From Conidiobolus incongruus B7586 (taxonomy: Eukaryota > Entomophthoromycota > Entomophthoromycetes > Entomophthorales > Conidiobolaceae): a stretch of 18,441 nt of DNA. Made by a program: the position numbers and the translations under genes. The stretch is taken from contig JNEM01013772.1 in the NCBI GenBank assembly GCA_000697335.1, forward strand, positions 1 to 18,441, given 5' to 3'. Positions 9,136 to 18,441 of the stretch are shown here, one piece after another (within the stretch, counting starts at the first letter, position 1; each line of letters begins with the position of its first letter). The notes beneath the pieces were generated by a model. That model was not told the origin of the DNA, did not search any database, and was given only the letters and a program-made list of their open reading frames with translations.

Positions 9136-11896
9136 ATGAATGACTATTGAAAATGTATATACTTATGAGGAGTTTCAATTGAATGTCTAGTGATAGTTAA
9201 TGATTATCAAAGATATGACCTAATTTCTATATATTCAAAATCTGTTACAATCCAGTTAGCGGAGTAAATTTGATTGGTAGATCTAAATCTCATAACCCTA
9301 GACTTGTTTAATAATGAAATCTCCTTAATATATTGGTATTTGAAATTATTTATTATCAAATATTCCCAAAATATCGATTAATAATATTTGAGATTATTTA
9401 GATGCTATAATTATATACCATTAAGTTATGATAGTATATATTCAATTATAAATATTATATCTTATTTTATAAATTTATATTTAATATATTCTATATATTC
9501 AATTTTCACTATATGAATTTTTGGTGTGAAATCAGATGATTGATTTAGGGATTGAGTAAATTATTTGAAACTTTGTTAGATTAAGTAACATGTCAAATTT
9601 AAACTTATTTACATCATCAAATATTTTTGGTTTTTGTTTTCAAAATTTAATATCAATCTCAAAAACAATATTAGGATAGAATAAAATATTGAAGTTTAAT
9701 ACGCTTTTAGTTTGTTTAATCTTCTGTAAAAGGATCATTATTTTGATAAATATATTAAATTTGTTTTCAATTGTATATCAATTTCAATTACAATTACGTT
9801 TTAAATATGAAACTTATTAAACCGAAGTAAAAATATAATAACAATGCAAGTTATCGTAACCAATTATGGTACACAAATATTTTAACTGATTTTCAACTTT
9901 TCAACTAAATATAGTGATTAATATATAAAGTTCCGTTTTTTATTTGATGTTCAACAGCAATTTAGCTGAATTATAGAGTATTTGCTTGATCATTTTGAAT
10001 TTCAAAATATCCGCCCAAATCCACTGCAAAACAATTTACCCAATTTGCCTAATATATCCTAAAATTTTGAAGCTACCTGATATATTACAAAATAATTGAA
10101 TTTGAGAAATGATCTAAAATTTTTAATGGTATTTTTTTGAATCATTGAAAAATAAATAATGGACTCCAAAAAAGCAATGATATTGGATAAGTATTTATTT
10201 AATAAACAACGAAACTGATAATAGCCTAGAACACAATATTTAAATATAAATTTATATTATTAGAGAAGTATAATTGTTCAAACACTATTTGTAAACGGAT
10301 ATTAGGTGTTATATTCAAATACTACATATCAGAATATCTTAGATTTTAAGTATTCTGAAAAGTCATTAAAATCATTAAAATATTAATACAATCAAATATG
10401 TAATATAGGTTTGATTTAACTAAACTTGGTATAACACATCATAGCTGAAAAGGAAAGTTTTAATTGATCATTTTTTGGTTGAAAAAACAAAGTAAAAATA
10501 ATTTGATTATATTTATATATATTTGTAAATAGAGTCAGACAGTATAAAAAAGGAAATATCCGCCTTAATTCACTTCTAGTTCCACTATAAATCAGATTAA
10601 TATATACAAAAACCAATAAAATCGTTTCAATGTCAATTACTTGAACTACTCAATCACATACAAATAAATCAATATAGGTTTTGTAAATTATATTGATATT
10701 CTATTTTAACATTCCTGTTTGATTAAAATACTCTTATCCCAATACTATTATCAATCAAAGTATATATAAACAACAAACTAATGATATTATTCAAACGTTC
10801 TATAAAATAAATATATTATATCATGCATTTAATAATATATATGCATATGATGTCAATATTTTAGATAATTAAACTGATTTGAATCATCTTAGTTTCATAC
10901 ATATCAAATTCTTAATTTTAAAAGTCAAAGGAATTTGATCATTAAGTTTTTTTTCTGTATTAATATCATTTTAAAATTAATTCACTTATTTAATATTATG
11001 ATTTGAAATTCATTATCAAAGATTGTTTCAAAATCGATCAACATAACATTCATTCTAATATAATATTTTATTTAATATATTATCATGAGTGATATTTCAT
11101 ATTATAAGTATCAGTAAAGAATAGTGATAATATTATAATTTAAATACATATTAACTTGGTAATGGTTACTTTATATAAAGTTTATAGGCAAAATTAAAAT
11201 CAATTTAATTCAATTCAGGTGATTTTGTTTCATTTAAAAATTGTCCATTAAATATAAAATGCAACATATATTTCTAGCTTTTAAACATCTTGATGAAATG
11301 AGCAATATAGTATCTATTCTATTTTAATCACATTTAATATTATAAATATTACTATACTTTCACCAACTTTTCTTGACTATATAACTTCTGTATTCAATAT
11401 CTTTGATATCCTTACATTTTTTTCTTTTTTAGAAATATGAAAAGGTATTTGAATCAAATAATATAATTTTGTTGAATTAATATGAAGTAAAAAAACTGGA
11501 TTAAAAAAATCAGACTAATTAAATAATTTTAGTATAAACTTTAAATAAAAAATTGCTGCAAGTTGCTCATTTTTATTCAAATTTATTTTACAGATTAATC
11601 AATATAAAATTTGTTATTGAGAATATTATTGAAAAATAAAAATGTATTAATGTTCATTTTTCCCATAATTTGGTTTTTTTTATTTTATAAATAAATAATT
11701 TTAAACACCCCACATCATTATTTATATCAACTTTAATTCAAGTGTTTGTAAGTAATAGATAATATATTATATTTATATTTCTAAAATCAATCTTAATTTG
11801 TTTACAAAATCAGCATATAATATTACTAAATATTCATCAAAGTTAATGCATACTAATTTTTTATTATTATTAGATATTTGATCTCTCATATTTATA
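9136..11896. other. Divergent intergenic region, MHR gene to uL4m
   Basis: 2761 bases separate the two start codons, which point away from each other, so both promoters should lie here. No convincing gene is seen. A 66-codon minus-strand frame at 10416-10616 is hydrophobic, AT-driven and resembles no family. A slightly GC-richer patch near 10010-10080 gives only short frames. An ACACCCCACATC element (11705-11716) lies about 180 bases upstream of uL4m. Confidence 0.6.
11705..11716 (+). promoter_or_regulatory. C-rich upstream element of uL4m
   Basis: ACACCCCACATC stands out in AT-rich sequence 181 bases before the uL4m ATG. It resembles the ascomycete Rap1 site ACACCCRYACAYM with one base missing. 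Rap1 drives ribosomal-protein genes in yeasts, but use of such a site in this organism is only inference. Confidence 0.25.
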
Positions 11897-12930
11897 ATGT
11901 TTAAGGTATCAATATCTTGAATTTATTTATGTAGATCCTTTTCTTATAATATTATAAATGTAGTTATTGAGAGCTCCATATGCTACTTTAACTAGAAGTA
12001 TTAGTACTTCTTCTAAGATTTTGAATGTTGAAACCCCCAAAGTGCTCGTTCCAGAAACTCCTTCAGTAATTACGCCTTCTGATATTTATAAAGAAATTAA
12101 TTTTATTGATACTGTTAAACCAAGACAACATTATGAACCCAAATGTAACTTTTCTTTTTCATTTAATTTTCCATACTAATCCCTGTATTTAGATGTTGCT
12201 CCTGTAAGCCCTCTTGTTCAAGCCAAAGGTATAACTTGTTATATTTATACTAGATCTCACAAATTAATTCAACAATTTAGTTGCCTCTCCTTTCCCTAAA
12301 CATGTCCAAGCTTGGTTGAAAGACTTCAAAACTAACGAGCCATTAGATCTTCTCAACATTAGCGCTCAAGTATTTGGAGCTCCCTTGAGAAGGGATTTGA
12401 TTCATCGTGCTGTTGTCTTTGAAAGAGACGGACTTCGTCAGGGTACCCAATCCGCTAAAACTCGTGCCGAAGTCTCAGGTACCGGTAAAAAAGCTTTCCC
12501 CCAGAAAAAGAGAGGTAAAGCTCGTGTTGGCTCTTTAAGAGCTCCTCACTTCCGTGGAGGTGGCAGAGCTTTCCCCCCCAAACCCAGGGATCACTCTACT
12601 GATCTTCAAGTCAAAGTAATTCACCACGCTCTTCGCTCTATTTTATCAACCAAATATGCTCAGAACCAATTAATTATCGTCGATAAAATCCTTCCCAACT
12701 CTCCTAAAACTAAAGAATTGGCTGCCATTCTCGATGCCCACAACTGGAATAACTCATATGTAATTGTCGGTGAACAAAACGAAAACCTCCAGCTTGCTTC
12801 AAAGAATATTGAAAAATTTATGATTGGAGATCTTTATACTCCCAAACTCTATCAAATGATGTTGCACCATAATTTGATCTTGGATTTAAGCGCTTTAGCT
12901 CATTTTGAATATCTTTTATCCACTGAATAG
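11897..12930 (+). CDS. YML6: Mitochondrial large-subunit ribosomal protein uL4m (4 exons)
   Basis: uL4m is a core protein of the mitochondrial large ribosomal subunit, contacting rRNA and lining the exit tunnel (family knowledge). Exons 11897-11905, 11964-12144, 12193-12228 and 12281-12930 join into 291 codons plus TAG; yeast Yml6 is about the same length. The N-terminus MFKLLRAPYATLTRSISTSS has basic and hydroxyl residues and no acidic ones, as in a mitochondrial presequence. The L4 core begins at FGAPLRRDLIHRAVVFERDG. It is followed by RQGTQSAKTRAEVSGTGKK, then a K/R-rich loop (PQKKRGKARVGSLRAPHFRG) typical of the extended L4 tunnel loop. Intron 2 has a TACTAAT branch-point match. The ATG at 11897 has an in-frame TGA 18 bases upstream. 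A second ATG at 11958 is followed at once by TAG, so it cannot be the start. The 3' half is GC-rich for this window (53% in 12421-12480), as expected of codon bias in a well-expressed gene. Confidence 0.9.
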
Positions 12931-13109
12931 ATAATTTATTAATATATAAACTAATCAAATTAATACACTTTCTATTTATTACACAATTAAATATATTATT
13001 TTTTATAATATTACTATTTAACATAATGGTGTTATCTTCGATACCTTTAATAAACGATGAAGAATAATTCTAATTTAAAGTAGATATATATATAATTATA
13101 TTTAAAATA

Positions 13110-13115
13110 TTTATT
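13110..13115 (-). promoter_or_regulatory. Candidate poly(A) signal AATAAA for the HECT gene
   Basis: The minus strand reads AATAAA 57 bases past the HECT-gene stop, inside the 242-base gap between the two convergent genes. The position fits, but the hexamer is frequent in such AT-rich DNA. I saw no AATAAA on the plus strand for uL4m in the same gap. Confidence 0.4.
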
Positions 13116-13172
13116 TAAAACGAAAAAAAAATATTATAAATAACATTAAATTTTTCTATATGGGAAATTAAA

Positions 13173-16038
13173 TCAAATCATTCCAAATCCAACAGAATTT
13201 TCAATTGCTGTTAGTAATCTGCTTTTCAGCTTTTCAATATCACGATATTCAGGTAATAATAATACATTGAAACAGGTATGACTAGTGGGAAGTCTATCTG
13301 AATCTGGCCCATTCTTAGCAATAACAAATTGTAATTTCCCCAATCCTCCCATGGGAACTCGGTCACTACCGGTTGCAAAGAATAAGAGTTTTCGCTTCTG
13401 TTCCAGTGAAAACTGATGAACAGTTTGCCAGAAGTATTTAATAACAGGTGAATCAGGAGTAAATCCTCCATCATAGTGGGTTACTTTTTCTAATGCCTCG
13501 AAATCAAGTTCAGAGCTACCACATACCATAACTTCTACCTCCTCTGGTCGGAACAATTTAATTACGGTATTGGCGCATACATGATCAAATCCTTCTTTAA
13601 ATGCTTCAAACTGCTTTTCAATACTCTTATTTAACACAAAATCTACATATAAATCTACAAATTGCTTCCTATTCTGGTTCGTCAAGGGGATATTATCGCC
13701 GTTGGGAATAAGATCATAATGATGACGCTGACCAAATACCTCATATTCGATTTGAAACGTCCAGCTGTAAACTGATTCCACATCACCTTCAAATTCAAGT
13801 AATCCTTTCAAACCCTGTGCGAGGGGCTGATCTAGCTCTTCTAAATCTTTCAAGGTAACGGGGTGATTTAAAAGTTTTTTGTATAAGGCTAAGGGGAAAT
13901 GTAAATCAAGTATAACAGAGTTATAAATAGCTAAGCCTATCAGGCGACCAACTAGCTTGAATTCATCTAAAGATTGAGAATCTTCCTCATTCGGATTAGA
14001 TACAAACCAACATCTTCTAGTATCCTCATATCTTTTAAACATGCCATACTGTGGTTCAAACAAATCTCTAATTAATAATTGAAAAAATTCTTTCTGAACT
14101 CCTCCTTCGTCAACTCCTTCTTCACCTGTGAACTGAACTCTAAGTTGTTTCTTTAGCTCTTGACTAGCTTTGTTCACCAACTGGAACAATGCGTCTCTAA
14201 TTAAGTGCTCTCTTCGAACTTCTAATACGAGATAAGGGCTGTTCATTCCAACAAACATGGCTCTAAAAAAAGCATCTTGAAGCTCACTACGCATTTGGAC
14301 CATGCTCTCCACTTTAAGAATGTCACTTTTGGTATGTGGGTTAAGAATGAAAGCATAGTTGCAAAATGAAAAACCTTCTTGAGATTTATACCGAGGATAA
14401 TCTTCTTTAATTTCAATTGTTTCGTTTAGTTTGGCATTATAGAATTCCTTATAATCAACTAGATGGTATTTCTGATTAACAGTGTATAAAATGCTTAAAC
14501 AAACGGTAGCTTTCATAACATGTTCATCTCTATTAGGAGTATTGGTTCGAGGTACATTGCTATTTGAGCTGCGTTGGGCCGTAGTAAGTCTGGCTGTGAT
14601 AAAATTTTGAAACACTTCTAAACAGTAGCGAAAATCGTGAGTTTTTCTTACATTTCCTTGATCATTTGGACGATGCATACAGAGATAAACCCCAATGGCA
14701 AGTCTACCTGGGTCCGGGAGAGTTGCAAGGACATGGCATAGCCTAGGTAATATATCGAGATGACTCGTTTGCTCATTCAGGGATGGATTGAGAAGTATAA
14801 TTAAGAGAGCTGGTAGCTGATATGGTAATATAGGCTCATTTGTTGACATAATATTTAAAAGCAAATGTGAAATTCCTGACATCATTGCTGCATTAACTAC
14901 ACTGGGACATTGATACAAAATATATTGGTATCCTAATTTGACTTCATCTAAATCAACAGGACAAAACGCTGCATAAACTGGATCTCTTTGGCAAAATGAT
15001 TTAGAAAGTAAATCCAATCTACTAAATACTGTATAAATCATAGTTGCAAATTTTTCTGGATCATTATTTCTTTGACTTTCTTGGCTTAAGTGAATTAATT
15101 GTTCCATATTAAGGGAAGATAATTGGGAAAAGTTATCTGAAAGAGGTTTGTATGAAGTGGAAGAAAGAGGGGCTCCTGAAGCTAAAGGTAAGCTACTCTT
15201 TCGCTTTTGTCTAGTTCGTTTTCCGGGTTCATTTGTTGTATTATTATATTCAGGAAAATTAGATTGTTGCGACTGTGGACTGGCAGAGGTTTGTAGAGAT
15301 CTCCAATAATTGCACAAAGTTCCCCTACATAGCATACCTCTTCCGTTATTTGCAAGAGTATGAGCGAGTTGAAAAGCGTCACGTGTGTCTCTTGGTAAAA
15401 AATTAGGGTTACTTCGGCAAAAGCTTCCAGTACAAGTGTTACCATGTTCACGTGAAATTTCATTATACTGACAACCAAAAATTATTTGTCTATAATATAA
15501 GCTTAACAAATTTTCGGGATTTGATTGTGTATTCAATACAACACTGGAAGTAGGTCTATTACGAATCGAATTGGGTGAATTGGATAAAGGTATTGGATTG
15601 AGAAGAGATGATAAAGAAGGGTTAGGTCTAATGGGTTCTTCTAGACTTGAACCAGTACGAGGTCGCGGGTTATTTGGACTAGGATGGGATAAATCATTCA
15701 GAGGTCTAATTAATTACAAGATTATTGTTAGATACGGTAAAAATAAGGTTTTAATTATAAAAACCTCGAATATATTATATTGATATAAAAAATAAAAATA
15801 AAATAAAAAATGATTCAACTTACTGTGATATATGGTTTTCGGTATTTTGGGCAGATGGTAGTGAAGAATAGTATTCTGGAGGAGAATTTGGTCGATTAAT
15901 CCTTGAAAGTTGAGAATTTCTAGATGGAATTGGTGTTGATGAAGAAGGTCGAGAAACAGTAGAATTTGGACTATTAATATTAGATATAGGACTAAAAGAA
16001 CCTGAACTTGAGTTCAGGGTATTGTGACTTAAAGTCAT
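13173..16038 (-). CDS. HUL4: AZUL-HECT E3 ubiquitin ligase, UBE3A/Hul4 group (2 exons)
   Basis: HECT ligases accept ubiquitin on a catalytic cysteine and pass it to substrate lysines. This one belongs to the UBE3A/Hul4 group, of which yeast Hul4 (about 890 aa) acts in nuclear protein quality control. Exons 15824-16038 and 13173-15705 join through a 118-base intron (GTAAGT...TTAG) into 915 codons plus TGA; CA plus A completes a Gln codon. The ATG at 16038 has an in-frame TGA just upstream. Residues 1-130 are Ser/Asn/Pro-rich and probably disordered. Residues about 136-200 form an AZUL zinc finger (NLLSLYYRQIIFGC, then TCTGSFCRSNPNF), with candidate zinc ligands C150, C163, C168 and C198 (C203 also nearby). 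The HECT domain spans about 560-915: LRVQFTGEEGVDEGGVQKEF, LVGRLIGLAIYNS, LFFATGSDRVPMGGL, and LPTSHTCFN with catalytic C883. The C-terminus GFGMI resembles the GFG end of UBE3A. The zinc-loop spacing is unusual (see findings). All key catalytic motifs are present. Confidence 0.92.
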
Positions 16039-18441
16039 AATTTTTCACACAGTTAAACCTAGAGAAAGTGAATGATAAAGTACTGTCTAGTTAAGGACCC
16101 TTTTATTAATATATATTAATATTAGAAATAAATTAATAGTTGTTGAAAGGAGGAAAGATGATATTGAATTAAAAATACAGTAAAACTCAATGAAGAAATA
16201 AATTATTATGTTAAGAATAAAGAATGGCTAATAATCATTTTTCATTTAGACAATTTCAATTGCTATTAACTAGTGATATTCATTTGGTATAAAAATAGGG
16301 ATGAGATGTTGAATTGATAGTATTAAATTGAACATGCTTTTAAACTATTATAAAGGAAAGGATTGTTGATTCAACCCAAATTTTAAACTATTTTCTCCAC
16401 ATTTCCTGTTAAAGTTTAAATAAAATCAGTTTAATTCTTTTCAACGTATTATCTCTAATTGACTAATTCACTAAATACTGGTTAATATGATCACTTTATT
16501 CCAAATATAATTCATAGTTCTAAAATTTTTAAAAAAACATTACATTTCAAATTTATTCCAGTATTTTTTTTCAAATTATAAATTTAATGCAAAAATTTTT
16601 TTAACTATAAAAATGATGGGAATATAATAATTTGTTAAAAATTTAATATATCAATCAAACTGTATACTATACTATAAAAAATATCAACTATTCAAGTTTA
16701 ATATATACAAATTATTAGATGATTTATATAATTCTTCTTTTCATAGAGAGAATAGCTTTATTAATATTTTAAAGTTTCTAAATATCGTATTTTTTCATGA
16801 GATACAATGATTGAAAATACTGTAATACATTCTGCAATTAAAGTTATACAAAAATAGCTGATAGTTTTTTCTATTTTAATATATAGAATCGCTTCTAAAT
16901 ATAATAATCTTATTATATACTATTATATATCTGTTCAATAGGTTTTATTTTATTCAATTATACAGTCTTTATGCAAATTAATTCAATATATTTTAATATA
17001 TATAATATATATAATATCAATTAACTTATAAGTAATTAATTCAACTCTATTACGCCTGCTAGTGTATACTGATTTGGATAAATTCGCATTTAATACATAT
17101 ATTTAATTTAATAATAATCATAATTGGTGAAATATTCTTTAACACACTTTACTTTGTTCAATCACAATTATTATACCCTAAATAATCTACTTTTTCTCAT
17201 TTTTTCTATTAATTGATCGATTGTAATTTTTAGACATTTCATAAATTGTTAATGTTATATTTGCCATTAAGGTTTATAAATATAATATCATAATATTCTA
17301 ATTCAATTTAATTTTGGTAATTGTTTTTATTTGCAATTATTCAATTAGAATTGTTTTAAATTTATAATAATTTATTAAAAATTGTCTTAAATATTTTTAT
17401 CATTTAAGTTATTCACTCAAGAGAGTATATTCTACATACTATTATTATTAGAAGATTGATATAAATGGCTTGCAAGAAGTGGATATAAATCATAAATACA
17501 TGAAATATAAGGAAGCTATGATTTAGCATTATTTGATTTAATTAGATAATATTTGAATATTACAAGGATTTGGTGAAAAATGACTGATATAATTAGTCTA
17601 ATTTATAATGAATTGGTATGGAGAGAGTAATCAATATAGGATAAGGCATTTTTATTAATTTTCTAGGATTATTGATATACCTTGAAAATTTACATTTTTG
17701 AGTCATTGAAGAATTTTAAAATAGATTTTTACAAAATTATGAAATAATAAATTAGTTTTTTAAATATTCTTGAGATTAAATATACTTAAGATATTATAAA
17801 CCATAAGAAATTGAGTAAAACTTTTAAAACCATATTCAAATAGTATAACTTGATTGAAGCAAATCTCCTTTTATATACTAAATAAATAGCGATGAAATAT
17901 AATTGTTTAAGTTATAGCAATTACTGCCATATCTAATTGATTAAATTTTGTATATGATATATTAATTAATTGATTATAGAGTTAAAAAGATGGTGGTTTA
18001 AAATTCAATCATATGTAAAGTATCAATATGGGAAAATATTATTTTATTTATTGTGATATTATCAAATAAAAATTTAACCATTAATAAATGGAATCAAAGT
18101 CAGCCAGAACTTGGAATTATGATTTTATCTGTAATTTGTGTATTTTAATGATTTTTAAATTATAGTTATATTTATCTTTTATATAACTAATAAATATAAT
18201 CATAACCAAATTCTTTTTGATACTCCATTTGTTATTAATTAATTATACAAAATTTGAATAATTGAACTCCAAAACATATATTATTTATTTATAAATTAGT
18301 AATACAAAGTTTTATTCTATATATTTATATATTAAATATGAAAATATTTTTTGAGATTAAAGAAAATTATTGATATATTTTAAACAGAAGAATTTTCTTT
18401 AATTTATAATAAAATAATATTGAAAATTAATTATATATTAT
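16039..18441. other. Intergenic region upstream of the HECT gene
   Basis: No gene is visible in these 2.4 kb on either strand; frames are short and AT-driven. The first few hundred bases should contain the promoter and 5' UTR of the HECT gene. A mildly GC-richer patch at about 16058-16105 contains CTAGTTAAGGACCC but matches no motif I know. A short 9-bp tandem repeat sits at 16995-17017. Composition stays near that of the other spacers, unlike the desert at 1-960. Confidence 0.6.
16995..17017. repeat. Short tandem repeat, 9-bp unit AATATATAT
   Basis: Two full copies and a partial third copy of AATATATAT lie in tandem. This is low-complexity sequence with no evident function. Confidence 0.6.

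Noticed and set aside
9136-9360. Search for a Zn2Cys6 exon upstream of the MHR gene
   Set aside because: No C-x2-C-x6-C pattern or basic linker was seen in minus-strand translations of this stretch; only transcripts could exclude a more distant exon.
9997-10080. Slightly GC-richer patch with a short minus-strand frame reading IVLQWIWADILKFKMIKQIL
   Set aside because: Stops bound it at about 35 codons and no family similarity is seen; it may be a relic or chance.
10416-10616. 66-codon minus-strand open frame, hydrophobic
   Set aside because: It resembles no family, lies in AT-rich spacer where such frames arise by chance, and has no clear splice or start context.
11958-11963. ATG just upstream of the uL4m frame as start codon
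   Set aside because: It is followed directly by TAG; the spliced start at 11897 gives a good presequence.
12818-13024. 68-codon minus-strand frame across the end of uL4m
   Set aside because: It is a shadow of the uL4m coding sequence and its 3' flank.
15571-15783. 70-codon plus-strand frame rich in Gly and Arg
   Set aside because: It is antisense to the disordered N-terminal coding part and the intron of the HECT gene.

Overview
The window is nuclear DNA of a very AT-rich, intron-bearing fungus. Three things point to a fungus: a Spa2-type polarisome scaffold, a protein with the fungal-specific transcription-factor middle homology region, and short GT-AG introns (48 to 118 bases). All three standard stop codons are used, so the code looks standard. 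The mitochondrial ribosomal protein uL4m carries a targeting-like N-terminus, which implies a working mitochondrial ribosome and argues against anaerobic rumen chytrids despite the AT richness. The protein set and base composition would fit an early-diverging AT-rich lineage such as Entomophthoromycotina/Kickxellomycotina or Glomeromycotina, but the sequence read by eye does not decide this.

Layout, left to right: an extreme AT desert (1-960; about 8% G+C in its first 480 bases) and a short transition containing a hairpin; a ten-exon SPA2 gene on the minus strand (1251-4814, predicted 1003 aa); a 2.4-kb intergenic stretch; an intronless minus-strand gene for an MHR (Fungal_trans) protein without a visible zinc cluster (7210-9135, 641 aa); a 2.8-kb divergent intergenic region; a four-exon plus-strand gene for mitochondrial ribosomal protein uL4m (11897-12930, predicted 291 aa); and, 242 bases on and convergent with it, a two-exon minus-strand gene for an AZUL+HECT ubiquitin ligase of the UBE3A/Hul4 group (13173-16038, predicted 915 aa). 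The last 2.4 kb shows no gene.

The four genes do not form a pathway. They are ordinary eukaryotic single-gene units for polarity, gene regulation, mitochondrial translation and ubiquitination, separated by long AT-rich spacers. I found no mobile element, viral fossil, CRISPR array, tRNA or rRNA that I could defend, and no clear new multi-gene system. The points most worth a second look are the MHR protein without a DNA-binding domain, the enlarged zinc loop in the AZUL finger, the run of phase-0 in-frame exons through the Spa2 coiled coil, the strong preference for TAG 3' splice sites with introns clustering at 52 bases, and the 9-base first exon of uL4m. All gene models are my own splice reconstructions, supported by frame continuity and family similarity, not by transcripts.
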